Shown piece after piece: positions 1 through 11,387 of a DNA stretch of 64,000 nucleotides. The notes under the pieces were generated by a model. That model saw only the letters and a program-made list of their open reading frames with translations, did not search any database and was not told the DNA's origin. The stretch is taken from positions 102,970 to 166,969 of the forward strand of contig ML769439.1 in assembly GCA_009733575.1 (NCBI GenBank), in the 5' to 3' direction. The position numbers and the translations under genes were made by a program. The number at the start of each line of letters is the position of its first letter. Position 1 is the first letter of the stretch. This stretch comes from Gymnopus androsaceus JB14. Lineage: Eukaryota > Basidiomycota > Agaricomycetes > Agaricales > Omphalotaceae.

Positions 1-1974
1 ACTCCTTGGTCCTTCCGTGCTCTAGAAGTAGTCACAGCCAGTGGGTCATGTGGCCGCGTTGGACTGCCGCGGCTATATGCCTGGGCGCTTTCCAGCAAGC
101 GTCAACTTTGAGGGCACCCGTTAGGGTACTTCCCCATCTCGGTCCACCTTGCTTCGTTTAATAAACTCGAGTGTCGTTTAGGCTCCTCGGTGAGCTGATT
201 GCGGAAGCAATGCCTCGTTAAGACTTCGATCCCTTGGGTATATCCTTCGATGACCTAGCCTAGTATAACTGGTATGTGGGCTTGTTTATCTGCCTCGGTC
301 AGCAACTTGTTATCCAACAAGCTTGCCTTGCTACACCATACTGCGCATAGGACTTTGATTGAGGCGCATTCACAAAGTTAAGTATGGTACCATTGCGCAT
401 ACCGTTACTCTGCAACCTCTTGGGTAGAATAGGTCCTCAGTAGATTTTAACTATCAGCTCAGGCTCACTATAGTTCTCTTATTGACCATGTTTTGTTACT
501 AACAGAACCTAGGATTATTGGTTCTGTGCAGTTCTAGCCTTAGCCGAAAAATTGGCATATCAGCGTAGCCATAGGACAAGTGAAGGAGAGAGGTGGAGAT
601 TAGGAAGCAATTCTGTAGCTCTTTGTCCTAAAGCCTTGAAATTGAGCCTATTAACATCCATTTTCCTGAATGCATAGCTTGCTATTCATGGCTGAGTATT
701 GATACACATGTGATTCACATAGATCACATTACAAGTATTACACTACTTAGTATGATTGCACAGTGCACACGGTTGCGTTTTATCGTTATTTGAATTTTCA
801 ATTCTAACGAGATCACTGCATGACACTGCACGTCATGTTTTTTATCTGCACGCAGTTCAGTCAGTGCATTGCGTTTTTAAGCAGTTATGACGCATTTAAC
901 CTAATTGCAATGTAAGGCAATCACTCTCTGGAGCGTATAAGCGGTGCCTCATATGCTACTGTGTTATCTTTTTTTTCTTTCTTTGCGTTCATGCTCGACT
1001 TCTCAGCAATTGATTGTGCTGTTGATGCTTTCTATCATTAATCCATCGAAATAAATGTGGGAACGGGGTATACTGTACGTAATGATGTCCAGACTCCAGA
1101 TTTCACTAGTAATCTTCCTACTGAACGACTCAATGCAAGTCACTACCTCTGGTTGAAATGGTGCCCACGGAAGAAAATAGCCCAAAGGAGTTTGTATTGA
1201 CAAGAAATCTATCAATAAAGCAACTGGTTTACTCAAGTCTAGATGGCATCGTTTGAGAAAGGTGCGTTTCGTGTTTACACTCTTGGCATCTTGTCGCATT
1301 TCTAAGCTCCATCTATCTTTTTGCATCTCATCTAGCTCAATATGCTGATTCTAAACACCTCTAGAATTACAAAGAACTAGCTAATACGACTAAAGACAAT
1401 TTGGATTTCAAGGTTTGTACTGTCTAAGTGTCCATTCTTTCGCTCCTTGTAACTTTCATAATTTTATTTGTTTGTCTTGTCTCGTACGTTGTCTCAATCC
1501 ATCCTTTGTTCGAACTTTGTATTTTATCCACGATGCGGAGGCTCTCTGCACTATGCACACAAACCCGCTTGTTTGCAATCGCCCCGCGACTAGCTATATG
1601 TGTACCAGACGTCTCCCTTTTTGTTTTATTCTTCCGGGGTGTTTTGTTTTCTGTGGCCTTCTTTGGCCTTTGTCACTTTCTTACACCATTTAACAAATGA
1701 ATGAGTGACTAAATTGGTCTCCTTTGCTTCCTCCTACATTCTCCATCCTCACCGCTTTTGTTCCTTCCTTGCTGCGCATGCCTCCATTTAGCTCTTCACT
1801 CCCATATCCCTTCCACTACATCCTCCTGATCTCTACATTTTCCATCACATTTCTCATACTCGTACTCATCCAATTTTGAATGATGACTAAAGCCAACACC
1901 AACAAACACAAGCTACCTCTCCTCCACCCCATCCAATTTCAGAGAGAGAATCTTTCTCAACCCGAGCGGACACA
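1..1974. other. No gene recognised
   Basis: I find no conserved protein, RNA fold or repeat that I can name here. The open frames are short and have no recognisable motifs, and none joins to a neighbour through plausible splice sites. A pyrimidine-rich stretch around 1700-1960 just before the ATG at 1975 would suit a promoter or 5' untranslated region for the fragment that follows. Confidence 0.35.
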
Positions 1975-2266
1975 ATGGGAAGAGGGAAGGTCAAGAAGGT
2001 GAGAGTTGCAGTCCTCTGCCTCTTTCTCGCGTTCTTGTCTTATGCTAACATTTCTTTCTTTCTATAATCAATCTCGCCACCGCTGCCAACACTTATCATC
2101 ATTTCTGGCTCAACGCACCCAAAAAACCCACGATCGACCAGCTCCTCAAGAATCCACATTCCACTTTCTCCTGTCTGGTTGCATACGTGTTTCTACTCGT
2201 ATTGTGGCGATATGCAAGTTGATATATATCTATATGCATGGTGTTTGGTTTGGTTTTGGCAAATTA
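1975..2266 (+). pseudogene. Broken small membrane-protein gene fragment
   Basis: I do not recognise the family. An ATG at 1975 starts the peptide MGRGKVKK, followed at once by a good donor (GTGAGA) and a branch-like GCTAAC. The expected acceptor is missing: the sequence reads TATAATC where TATAG would be needed. A second open stretch from about 2074 to 2220 encodes YHHFWLNAPKKPTIDQLL and then a hydrophobic segment (CLVAYVFLLVLW), so the product would be a short membrane protein. About 45 bases further on, a MITE begins. The lost splice site and the adjacent transposon suggest a dead gene, but an unrecognised exon structure is possible. Confidence 0.3.
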
Positions 2267-2268
2267 TA

Positions 2269-2710
2269 AGGTAGAGAGCATCCAAGCTCGAGCAAGGTCA
2301 GCTGACTTTGTCACATGGCTGTCACACACCTATATACTATGGTGAAATTCACTTCGAAAATAGAATGAACATTATTCCACTCATCATGAAGCTAATTCCT
2401 TCCATTCAACACTTTATATACTGTATAAATGTCTGAAAAATAAACTGGCAGTAATTTGGATAAAATATGAGAGAGGAGTTATCAGTTTAGCGTAAGAAGC
2501 ACTGTTTGGGTAACTCTTTGATCAAAATTACATATGTGCTCAAAGTCTTGGGTGATACACCCTTTTAAGTACATTTTCAAGGGTTGAATGAAGCTGATTT
2601 GTGAAGCAGGTCCTACTTGTTTTTTGAGAGAATTATCTATGGAATTTCACCATATTAAGGAGTCACATGGAGGTCAGCTGACCTTGCTCGAGCTTGGATG
2701 CTCTCTACCT
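2269..2710. mobile_element. MITE with long terminal inverted repeats and TA target site
   Basis: The two ends are imperfect inverted copies about 75-85 nt long: 2269-2352 reads in from AGGTAGAGAGCATCCAAGC, and 2640-2710 is its reverse complement. The inner block ATGGTGAAATTC is also shared. Both ends are flanked by TA, which suits a Tc1/mariner-type target. The 442-bp body has no coding capacity that I can see, so the element is non-autonomous. It lies just downstream of the fragment at 1975. Confidence 0.75.
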
Positions 2711-2712
2711 TA

Positions 2713-3184
2713 CATAGAATTCATGGGACATCAATCTTTTACTCGTTCGATCGTATCTGGAATGGATTTGCTAGAGGTAATATTCTATTACTATGCTACG
2801 CAAGTGACGAATGGGATGCGTGTATATTATATGTACTACTACTGGTATTTATCGATCTAGATGCAAGTGTTTTACTGCAACTAATCCGGTGCTATCAGCC
2901 GGTAAATAGATTGTTTTTGTTAGCGTTTCCCCCGGTTATATAAGCTTGTATTCAAAATTCCTAATCGAGCCTGTCAAAGCTGGATCTCGCTACTTAATAT
3001 ATTATTGCTAATTAAAACCAACAGGAATCTGAAACACGGCGCGAAAAATCTGAATCATGGTTCCAATGAAGTAAGCAATCGTGTTCACTTGAGAAATGTC
3101 GTGGAATTACATGGATAAACAATAAGTTCGAATAAAATACATTGTAACTTAAATTTGTCCGTTTGAAGCAAGCTCTTAAGTAGC
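2713..3184. other. Intergenic, nothing recognised
   Basis: AT-rich sequence between the MITE and the 3' end of the cytochrome b561-type gene. It would include that gene's 3' untranslated region and terminator, but I see no distinctive signal. Confidence 0.3.
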
Positions 3185-4092
3185 TCAAGCTGAGTCTAAA
3201 CTCCCAGCTTTCTTGGATCTCCCATTACGACTCGCTTTTTCCTGCTTGAGTTGACGAGGTAGAAGCAGCAAGCCGATCGCGTAGAGAGACCAAATGCTCT
3301 ATAATAATACCATGATATGTCAGTGTCACGAAGCAAGACTCACGACAAACGCTTATAAACTTACGATCATAATACCCAGCCAAAAGTGTTTGCATTTCCA
3401 GTTCACAGGGTGCGCATTTCCGGTGGCAAGTGCCCATTCAGTCCAGAGACCATAGTGAGTTTGCCACGAGGCTAACGCGATGATAGAAAGACCGAGAATG
3501 GCGTGAAGATAGTTTTGTGGGGGGCGGCCTCCCGGGAAACGGAATGGGATCTTAACCCAGTGAATGAAGCTGCCAAGTGACACCTGGAGCAGATACAGAA
3601 TCAACAATGCCAGGCCTCCTTTCTAGATCAAGTCGATAATTTATTAAGTAGCTGATGTGGACGCGCCCGAACGAGCTGGCGATAAATAACTAACCTGATG
3701 TGGGTCACTGAAGTGCGGACCGGGTGAGCTGACTTGGTATCCCAACGCAAATGAATAAAACACAAGAGGTCCTGTGAGGAAGAAGTTGACGATCAAGTGA
3801 GGCCAAAGCCACCTGAGCAGCCACCATTAGAACAGTTCTAATCACACGTAGTCAGGCCTGAAGCTCACGATTTCGACCACTTGAATGTTCGTAAATATCT
3901 GGGAATCAATACACCTATTGGTAATGCGACCACGAAGGCGAAGAAAGCCACATGGGCATGGATTCTGGCCTGAAGACGAGTCAGAGTTAGATTTAGAGTC
4001 TGAAAATGTGGGGGGAGTAGAAGTAGGAGTGTCACCTTGCTTTCGAAAGGACTGAGCGGCCCAGGGGAGGACGAGTCAGAGTCTGAAGACAT
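3185..4092 (-). CDS. Cytochrome b561-type membrane protein
   Basis: A multi-pass membrane protein of the cytochrome b561/ferric reductase transmembrane class, expected to pass electrons through haem across a membrane. Five exons join in phase: 4036-4092, 3869-3969, 3695-3812, 3365-3622 and 3185-3298, giving about 215 residues. Family signs are the blocks PIGVLIPRYLRTF, WLWPHLIVNFFLTGP, SDPHQKGGLALLILYL and GGRPPQNYLHAILGL. Histidines lie in the transmembrane segments as haem-ligand candidates, and a last helix is followed by a basic tail. The ATG at 4092 is the only good start I see. Many fungal relatives carry an N-terminal signal peptide or a DOMON domain, and neither is visible. A further exon ending at an acceptor near 4143 is possible, but the sequence there is a duplicated repeat, so the 5' end is uncertain. 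Confidence 0.75.
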
Positions 4093-4108
4093 GAGGGGAG
4101 TAGACTCG

Positions 4109-5262
4109 AAAGTGGAAGTGTCGAAACGATCTTGGATCACAGCCTGTATTTAAGTATATGTGATCCCGAGGCAGTTGCGGTAATGACGGAAGTGGAAATG
4201 TCGAAATGATCTTGGATCACAGCGTGTATTCAAGTATATGTGATCCCGAGGCAACTGCGGTTATGATTGAAGTGGTACACAAGCAGATTGAATGAGAAAA
4301 TATCGGAGTGAAAGGAGGTGTGTTTTCTATTGGGAATTCGGTAAACCGGATAGAATGGTGATGAACAAGCAAAAGAGTATATAGACGGGATACAATGTCG
4401 ATGAAACAAGCGGGAAAGTATGTAGACCCAGTAGAATGACGATGAAAAAGCTGGACACTAGTGGACACTACTATGTAGCTTTGATACAGACGTCGATACA
4501 TAATAGGTGCCGGCTTTAGAATGATACATTCTATAGAGATCCTGTTCAGACAGACAGCCGCATATACAGACAAGAATTTTACGACTCGGAGCGGGAAGGG
4601 ATTGGGATTGATGTGGCTCTCTCGAATCTTGACGCCTTACACTCTCTGTTCCACGTTTTCCTGCACTACATCGCATACGTATAGGCTGCCAAGCCCCTCT
4701 ATGGCCAGGCATTCGTCAGTTAGCATCATTAGCCGTCGCTCAGATTCCAAATTTAGGTTATTGGCGATCGCAACACATGCTGTCTGCATCACCTCTAGGA
4801 AGTAAACACGGCAAGGAATTTCGTTCAGTGTTCGATTGACTTTATAACTACATAAGATGCATGAAGGACAGCAAACGAGCATGCGTATCTCCCTGATTTA
4901 GAGTTCCTACATGGCATTATTTGTGGCATCTTTAATTTATGTATTGGTCCAACAAAATTATTTTTCCGTTTCGTATAGTCATACAGTACCTGTGAAGTGT
5001 CGAAACGTCACAACCTGTATTTAAGTATAGGTGATCCCGAGGCAACTGCGGTTATGACGGAAAGAGTGGTACAAACCAAAATTCTCGATCGTACTATAAA
5101 GAAATATTGGAGTTTCCACTTGGAGATGGGTACGTATGTGGACTGGATAGATTGGCGATGAACAAGGACCGGGATGAAACAGCGAGAATGTATGTAGATG
5201 GAGTAGAATGACGATGAACAAGCGGGAACTTGAATGCTGCGGGACACTGCTGAGTAACTTGC
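4109..5262. repeat. Segment present in three related copies
   Basis: A block of about 80 nt containing TGTGATCCCGAGGCA and TTGCGGT occurs at 4109-4196, again directly after at 4197-4280, and again at 4990-5065. The similarity of the last two continues for about 250 nt, through repeated short blocks such as GTAGAATGACGATGAA, so 4197-4490 and 4990-5262 form a dispersed direct repeat. Copy 1 overlaps the likely 5' region of the cytochrome b561-type gene. Between the repeats (4490-4990) I see nothing recognisable. Confidence 0.6.
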
Positions 5263-6232
5263 GCGGCCTGATCGGGAGGTTTAAGAGCTATATGTGATAT
5301 CGCATTATCTCTCGATAAAATGTTAAAGATAGAGCTCCACCCTCATGTAAACAAGTTGGATGTTGATGTCGACTCGCCATGCGACGTGCGTTGCGGGTTC
5401 TGAATGAGTACCCAAATTCCGGAGTCGTATCAGTGGGTATTAGAAGAATTGTTTTTCTTTGATTTGAGAACGAACTACGTCCGGAGGCTGCCAAACAATT
5501 CATTCATACAAATTATATACGTACGCGGCTGGGCAATACATAAATAGGCAAGATATAAAAGCATAGTATAAGTAGTATAGAGCTTTAGCGAATCACGATG
5601 AATACCCAAACGACCCTCATAAACGACCATGGCAATCCCAATCCAGCACTGGTGCCAACCCTCAAGAATATCCACAGTGATCCAGACTCAAATTCGGCAT
5701 TTCCAGCTCTGTTGAAAGAAAGATCCATGTAGCGGCATGAAGAGTCGAGTCTACTTGGCGTGCTGGAACTTGGCATATCGACGTCATCCGAGATTCGAGA
5801 GCAGAGCTGGAGTGTTTGAGTGATATTATCGATGTGGATAAAGTCCATATTCGTCATGAAGACACTTTCCTATCGTCGCCTGTCGTTCCACCGCATCGCC
5901 AATGGCGACTCTAGATCTATCCGGCCGCAGATTCCATACACCCCGCATGTGTCCAATTCCCTATACCATCCTATGGTAAACCTAAACCCAGGAGCCAGCG
6001 CACTCTCACAAGTAACTTGACGCTCCCTCATCTCATCTTATCTCTGTGAATCCCAATAATATCTTGGCCGTTGAGCATAAGGTGCAAGGCCGCCGGGATG
6101 ATTACCGCTCGCAGGGACGAACGAGGGAGATGCGCATGAAGTTTTGAGTGGCGGCGGAATGGATGGAGGAGGCTGTAAGGGAAGGTGGCTGCGTGTAAGA
6201 GCAAAGACTTGGAATGATACGACACATGTGGT
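5263..6232. other. Intergenic, no gene recognised
   Basis: Nearly 1 kb with only short open frames on both strands that carry no recognisable motif and no convincing splice pattern. Confidence 0.3.
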
Positions 6233-6712
6233 TTAGCGTACTTTTTTTATCGGCAGCGTTGGCACACACGTCGTCAGGGATTCCCTCAAACAACCTTGTT
6301 GCTCCTTCTCCTTCGCCGTCAACTTTCCGCTCTCATCGCCCGAAGCATCGTTGAGTGTTGCGGAGGCTGTCTGGCGCTCGACATCTCGCTCCTCAAATTG
6401 CTCAAGCGCAAGTCGTCTCCGTCTCTGATTCCGTCGTCGTTGAAATATGGCTGCGGCGATGATAGCGAGAGCTATTAGAACTGGGTACGGTGATTAGTAA
6501 AAATAATTCACTCTGAAAATCTCGACTCGGCTCGACTCACTTATAGCAACAATAACACCAATCTCCCAAGATACACCCAAGTTTCCTGATGCCACAGAAG
6601 CGACACCCGCAGACGACGCGGAGGAGGACTGTGAGCTCGAGGAACTATCCGAGTCCCCGCCTGCCCCGTTGCTCATTGGATTCGTGCTTGAGTTGGAAAA
6701 GGAGCTGGACAT
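6233..6712 (-). CDS. Small single-pass membrane protein, Ser-rich outside, Arg-rich inside
   Basis: Not a named family that I recognise, but the architecture is clear. Two exons (6541-6712 and 6233-6480) with a 60-nt intron join in phase to give about 139 residues. The N-terminal 45 residues are rich in Ser, Gly and Asn (for example SDSSSSSQSSSASSAG). Next comes one transmembrane helix (WEIGVIVAIILIALAIIAAA) split by the intron. A strongly basic stop-transfer sequence (QRRRNQRRRR) then leads into an acidic and polar cytosolic tail. No cleavable signal peptide precedes it. This layout resembles fungal plasma-membrane sensor-like or Shg1/Mid-type anchored proteins, but that comparison is structural only. 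Confidence 0.65.
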
Positions 6713-7399
6713 GACAATGGAAGAAGTTCAAGAGGTTGGAGGAGAAGAGAAGACGAGTCTTCGAAACTCCAAGCTTCTTCGGAGCAGCGCTACTAAATAA
6801 CAGAGCCAAGTATGAAAAAAACGCCAAGACGTATGATTCGCCACCGATTACTGTAATAGTAATAGTGCGTGCCTCGCTACGCGAATTCGAAGCCCAGTGC
6901 CAAGCCGTTACTGCACTTGGAGCAGCTCTTTTACTCCTTTACTATTTAGCTTACAAGCTTGGTCGATTTATTGCTAGAGCAAATCCTAATAGTAAGTCAC
7001 TCAGAGCCGCGGTCGTAAATCCCCAGTGTGTCCACGCCAACGCCAAGCTCAAAGAGGCTTTACTATGCTCCAGTCCAGCGCCTCTATTTGATATTGTAGT
7101 CCAATGCGCATTGAAGACGTCTGCCGTCCGCCAGGAGCCCAGACCAGAACCTTGCCAAGGCTTGATATCGATGCATTTCTGCCATTCAAATTTGAAACGA
7201 ATGCCAGTGGTGTGGAAAAAGACAGCCAGTTAAAGTAATTATCATTTTAATTTTGCTCAAGTCGCTAGAGCAGATCCCAGTGATAGGAGCCTAATGTAGA
7301 GCTGAGACCCTTTAATACCTATGCGGTAAGCTCGAAGAGAGCTTGTTTGATACCTGCCAAGAGTCTGGGACTACTCAAGTCGATGAACATTTGAACGCC
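6713..7399. other. Intergenic, no gene recognised
   Basis: Probable promoter of the gene ending at 6712. A plus-strand open frame of 165 codons (6736-7233) runs through it but shows no conserved motif, and I do not call it. Confidence 0.3.
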
Positions 7400-7812
7400 A
7401 GGCCAGTGTGGCCGCTAGTCATGACAGGAATAGTTCGATGTCAGCGCTAGCAGTGGAGCGGGAAAATACAGCCAAGCATAGGAGTTCTAAGTTTCTATCT
7501 CGAGACGAGAGGGCGATTGGGGGGCGAGTATTGACACTGATACTGATGTGATGAGTCAAGCTTGGCGAACCATTGCTGAGAGTCTTGTTTGAAAGCCGAG
7601 CCATGCCGAGTGATCTTAGCTTTTGTGCTTAGGCAGTCGAGCTTGGCGGGCAACGCCGAGAGCCTTGTTGGGAAGTCAAGTCACCGAGTGGTATTACTTA
7701 CTAGGACCTCTCTGGAGCGCAGAGAGATCTGGATTTTGGACTCCGTATTAGTATTACATTGACCTACGTGAACTTAAAGAAAAAGTAACATAAACTCCGA
7801 ATGACCGTATTC

Positions 7813-7869
7813 TGCCCACAGAGGCTCGACCTTCCGATCAAAACAGAGATAACAGTCAGTCATGGGGCA
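7813..7869 (-). pseudogene. Truncated tRNA-Asn-like sequence
   Basis: The ends TGCCCCATG and TGTGGGCA match the acceptor ends of the intact copy at 28912-29008, but most of the D arm and part of the T arm are missing, leaving 57 nt. Confidence 0.5.
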
Positions 7870-8090
7870 GATGAGTAACGATACTTCGTTTTTGTGCTTG
7901 AATATCCGAAGGCTGAGGCTAATGGCTGGGCTAAAGCCAATGAGCCTTGGCGAGTATCCCAGAGTCTTGTCGGAAAGCCGAGTCAGACTTTGGAAGTCGT
8001 TCATGCACAGGAATCTGGATTTTGGAGGTACATGATATCAATACTAGTATGTGAAGAAAAAGAAAAACTAATCAAACACGCAGAAATCTC

Positions 8091-8195
8091 TGCCCAGAGG
8101 CTTGAACTCTCGCGAAAACCTCAAGAAAACCTTCCAATTGCAACCTGGAAGCACAAATAACAGTTGGCCGCTGTAACCAATCCAGCCATGGGGCA
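8091..8195 (-). pseudogene. tRNA-Asn-like sequence with enlarged insert
   Basis: The 5' half (TGCCCCATGGCTG, GGTTACAGC) and a 3' half with the T loop are present, but the insert at the intron position is longer than in the intact copy and the anticodon stem no longer pairs well. Confidence 0.5.
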
Positions 8196-8470
8196 GATGA
8201 AAATACACTGTTTTATCAAGTACTATGATGGGTGAACGGGCCAAGTGCCCACCGATATAAGCAATCTTAGCCTTTGTGCTGGGTCGAGCTTGGCGAGCAA
8301 CGCCGAGAGTCTTGTTGGAAAGCTGAGTCATGTGGGAGGTCAAGTGCCAGTATTACAGTACAGAGTTAGAAGCACAGCGAATTCACTTAAGGCACAAGAG
8401 TTTGGAGGTACTACTAGTACTTAGTATGTACATACAGGAAAAAGAACCAATTGAGCGTATCGGCTCTATC

Positions 8471-8574
8471 TTCCTCAGAGGCTTGAACTCTCGACCCTTC
8501 GATTGCCATCGGATAAAACTAGGGAATGGCCGTAATAGCGGTCGGACGCTGTAATTAAATCAGCCATAGGCAGA
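8471..8574 (-). pseudogene. tRNA-Asn-like sequence, degenerate
   Basis: Keeps AGCGTCCGAC and the T-arm region GAGAGTTCAAGC, but the acceptor stem is altered (TGCCTATGG and TGAGGA). It lies next to the FAH-family pseudogene exactly as the intact tRNA at 28912 lies next to the better FAH copy. Confidence 0.5.
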
Positions 8575-8715
8575 TAAAAGCCAGGTTCTAACGCCTGATT
8601 CTTATTTGCTCGCCTACTGGCAAACATATGAAGTGAATACGGTATGCGAAGCAAAGCTAAGCCGCTAATGCATAGATTCATGCCCAGCACTAAACACCAA
8701 CCTCGCTAGTTCATC

Positions 8716-9670
8716 GGACATCCCCTCAGACTCCAAACCACACTTGACTGTATCTCCCGCTTGAACTTTGCCTAAACCTTCGGCATCCCAGAATAAGAAA
8801 ATAGAAAGAGTAATAGTAAGCTACATAGTGACCAGACATATGTACCCAGTCAACACCAAATTACCTCCTCAAGCATCATAGTACTTAGACGAGATGTATT
8901 CAATCAATCGAGGAATGGAAAGATCATTGATGAGTTAGCTCCGTTTTGTTTTAGGGTGTCACTGACCTGTATTGGAGAAGGAGGAAGAGAAAAGTGCAAG
9001 TGTTATAAAATTATAAACATAAACATAAACGTGAACATGGGCCACTGTCAGAAGGTACCTTGAGCCCAAGCCTCAAATCATGCGAGTCGTTTACTTGAAT
9101 TGGGTATGAATGATCTACAGGTGCCGCCAAAAGGTTAGCTACGGTATGAACCATTGGAAAACTCACAATCACGCCATAGGGAAAAACACATCGAATCCCC
9201 TGGCCGCACTCCATGGTAGTCTTTTGCTCAAGTTAACTTGTTTCGGGCTGTTAGGTCCACTGCGAGAACTGAATATGCAGAGTAGAGTGGAGTAAATGAG
9301 GTAAGACAGGCGAAAGCAATACTTACTTGAAATGATTCAAAAGAATGGCCTAGGAAAGCACCGCTCACTGCGGCCTCACTATACCCAGCGATATGATCGG
9401 CGGCATCCGCTTGTGAGATGACCCTGGCTCCGATAATGAGACCTAGTTCAACTGCACATTTTCTATCCAATCGTAGCCTTAAATGCAAGCAAAGGAAGTG
9501 AATGAGTTGAGTCGAGCCGGAAATAGAAAATGAGCAAAAGAGCAAGTCAGTTGGGAGGCAAGCATCCACACCTTCATGCTAAATCATGATGACATGCGGT
9601 GTTGATGCGGTCATTCTTCTCCGCGTAGTTTCGCCCTAGTATAATGACTGATAAGCCTCAGGCTGTCCCC
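8716..9670 (-). pseudogene. Decayed FAH-family (fumarylacetoacetate hydrolase-like) gene
   Basis: A damaged paralogue of the gene at 29157-30372. Recognisable pieces in order on the minus strand are GRNYAEKN near 9640, VELGLIIGARVISQADAADHIAGY near 9450 (shown in part as QADAADHIAGY), AVDLTARN near 9250, PWSAARGFD near 9200 and a degraded C-terminal end near 8720-8800. A deletion has fused exons 2 and 3, the linker after AVDLTARN is shortened with loss of frame, and splice sites are changed (for example TATAG-TGAG where the better copy has TATG-GTGAG). It shares its tRNA-Asn-like neighbour with the better copy, so the two loci were duplicated as a block. Confidence 0.7.
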
Positions 9671-9882
9671 AGGCGAATCACCGGAATACCTATCACAACT
9701 ACCACTTGCACCATTGCGTGTTGAACGTCAATCAACACAGGTTCATTTATGATGTACTAGATCTTTGTATGAATATATTATAGCCACTAGGAATGTATAC
9801 GATGGAGCAACAGTATAAATTAAACCCGTCCTAAGGTGAATTCATTGTACCACCCATCATATCACCTAGCAAAACATCTACC

Positions 9883-11387
9883 ATGACACAGGAAGAGTCA
9901 GACCAAATTGCTTTTCTGGGAACTGTATTCTTTGTCAATGTTTTCGGGTTGATATTTGCAAGTGGATTCTTTCGGTAAGCAATGTATAAAGTTAAAGTGG
10001 CTGAGGAGCACTTATTTGATGCAAAGGATTCTACATACTAGCTTTCATGATGAGTATACATATTATCCTGTGCGTATCATAATATACCTTATTGTCATGT
10101 TCTGGTATACTGATACCTACATATCCCAAACCACACTGTAGAAAGAAGGAGAACACTGGACGGGGACATAAAGCATTGATTGGACTCCTTCTGGCAGGAT
10201 TTCTCATAACCGCTCTTGCCACTAGTGCAATTAATGCGACCAAACCGGTCTTTGTCAAGCATCAGCAAACCTGGGTGAACTGTGGATTGCTATGGATGCT
10301 GTGGATTGCTGTGGTGCTGTACAGCACTGTACAGAAGCCCAATACAATCACAGAAGCCACAGAGCTTCAGTTTGTACAGAGGACTTGCTGGATCACAGGT
10401 TCTGATGAGTCAGGTTTGGTGACATCACTTCCAGGAGGTCTTATGACACAGGAAATGGCTGCCAACTTGGAATTATCTGTGATTGAAATTTTAGATGACT
10501 GGTCTGCAAATATCAGTGTGAATTCTGCATAAATACTCTATTTTGATGTGAAAACTGATACTTAATTCACATATAGTTCTTAATTGCTGATATTGCTATT
10601 GTTTGGAGAGCCTGGGTTTTGTGGGGAGAAAATCAGCTGATGAGATGGATGATACTGATTATGCTACTGTTGGACATAGGTGAGCTCTTTGTCTACTGTC
10701 CTTAGGCATGAATACTGACATGAGATCATATTTAGGTATTGGCATTGCTGATTCTGTTTCTGACACTAAAGCAACTATCAACCTGAACAATAATGCTGTG
10801 ACCTTGGATTCGCTCAGTACTGCACTTAATTTGACAGTAAATATTGTGGCAACACTCCTGATAGCTTATCGGGCATGGTGGGCACTGGGCACCTAATTCA
10901 CTTCCAAGATGCTTATTACTTGTGTTGTTTTAGGACACATCATCAATCAAACCGTGCAATATCACGCAATAAGAAAACACAGGTGGAAGCAATCCTTCTA
11001 CTTATGGTTGAATCTGGTGCAATTTTTGGTGTGGTACAGGTCTGTAATGTCTCAAGTGTCAGGAAAAAGTTGTGACTTATCATATAAAAAGGTAACCTAC
11101 ATTATCTCCAGTGCACTGGATATTCATGCAGCTGGCTTATCCCCTATTAATATTGCCAATTCCTTTCTTGAAGCATTATATCTATACAGTGCTGTAAGTC
11201 TGACTCTATTCTAATATCAAGCTTCAATATTTGACATGGTTTATACAATTTGTCTTTCTTTGCTCTTAAGGCCCTGAATCCAGTTGCTCTTGTTATCCTG
11301 ATTCAAACAGGAAATACCTATGAGCACAGTTTTCATTTGGAAGATGTCACCTCCCTTGAAATTAATTCGGTCCCAATTGTTGGCTAA
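9883..11387 (+). CDS. Multi-pass (7TM-like) membrane protein, agaricomycete family
   Basis: Eight exons join in phase into about 350 residues: 9883-9961, 10042-10069, 10142-10517, 10577-10679, 10736-10877, 10934-11039, 11092-11193 and 11271-11387. About seven hydrophobic segments are present. Family marks shared with the genes at 41896 and 44587 are the start MTQEES (MTPEES there), ADIAIVWRAWVLW, LTVNIVATLLIAYRAW, LLLMVESGAIFGVVQ and ALNPVALVILI. Intron positions and phases are also the same, which is strong evidence of common descent. Exon 3 is about 150 nt longer than in the other two and holds repeated GTACAG-containing sequence, probably an insertion that kept the frame. The donor of exon 1 (GTGGAT) is weak and was chosen because it alone keeps phase and helix 1. 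Function unknown. Confidence 0.65.

Larger units (their letters stand above)
7400..8600. repeat. Tandem units of a tRNA-Asn-associated repeat
   Basis: Three successive units of roughly 300-380 nt. Each contains a minus-strand tRNA-Asn-like sequence and a block close to CGCCGAGAGTCTTGTTGGAA (seen near 7570, 7650, 7955 and 8300). A block like GCAGTGGAGCGGGAAAATAC near 7452 recurs near 19115 and 28650 in the other copies of the segment. The array leads directly into the decayed FAH-family gene. Confidence 0.55.

Noticed and set aside
1003..1326. 107-codon minus-strand open frame
   Set aside because: No recognisable motif, hydrophobic pattern or splice partner; length is within chance for this base composition.
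4217..4573. Resemblance of ITAVASGSHILEYTL to the ITAVANGCAVR end of a membrane-protein exon
   Set aside because: Only a few residues agree, in a repeated non-coding block with no other family exon nearby.
6736..7233. 165-codon plus-strand open frame
   Set aside because: Starts in the promoter of the minus-strand gene at 6233-6712, has no known motif, and amino-acid composition looks random.
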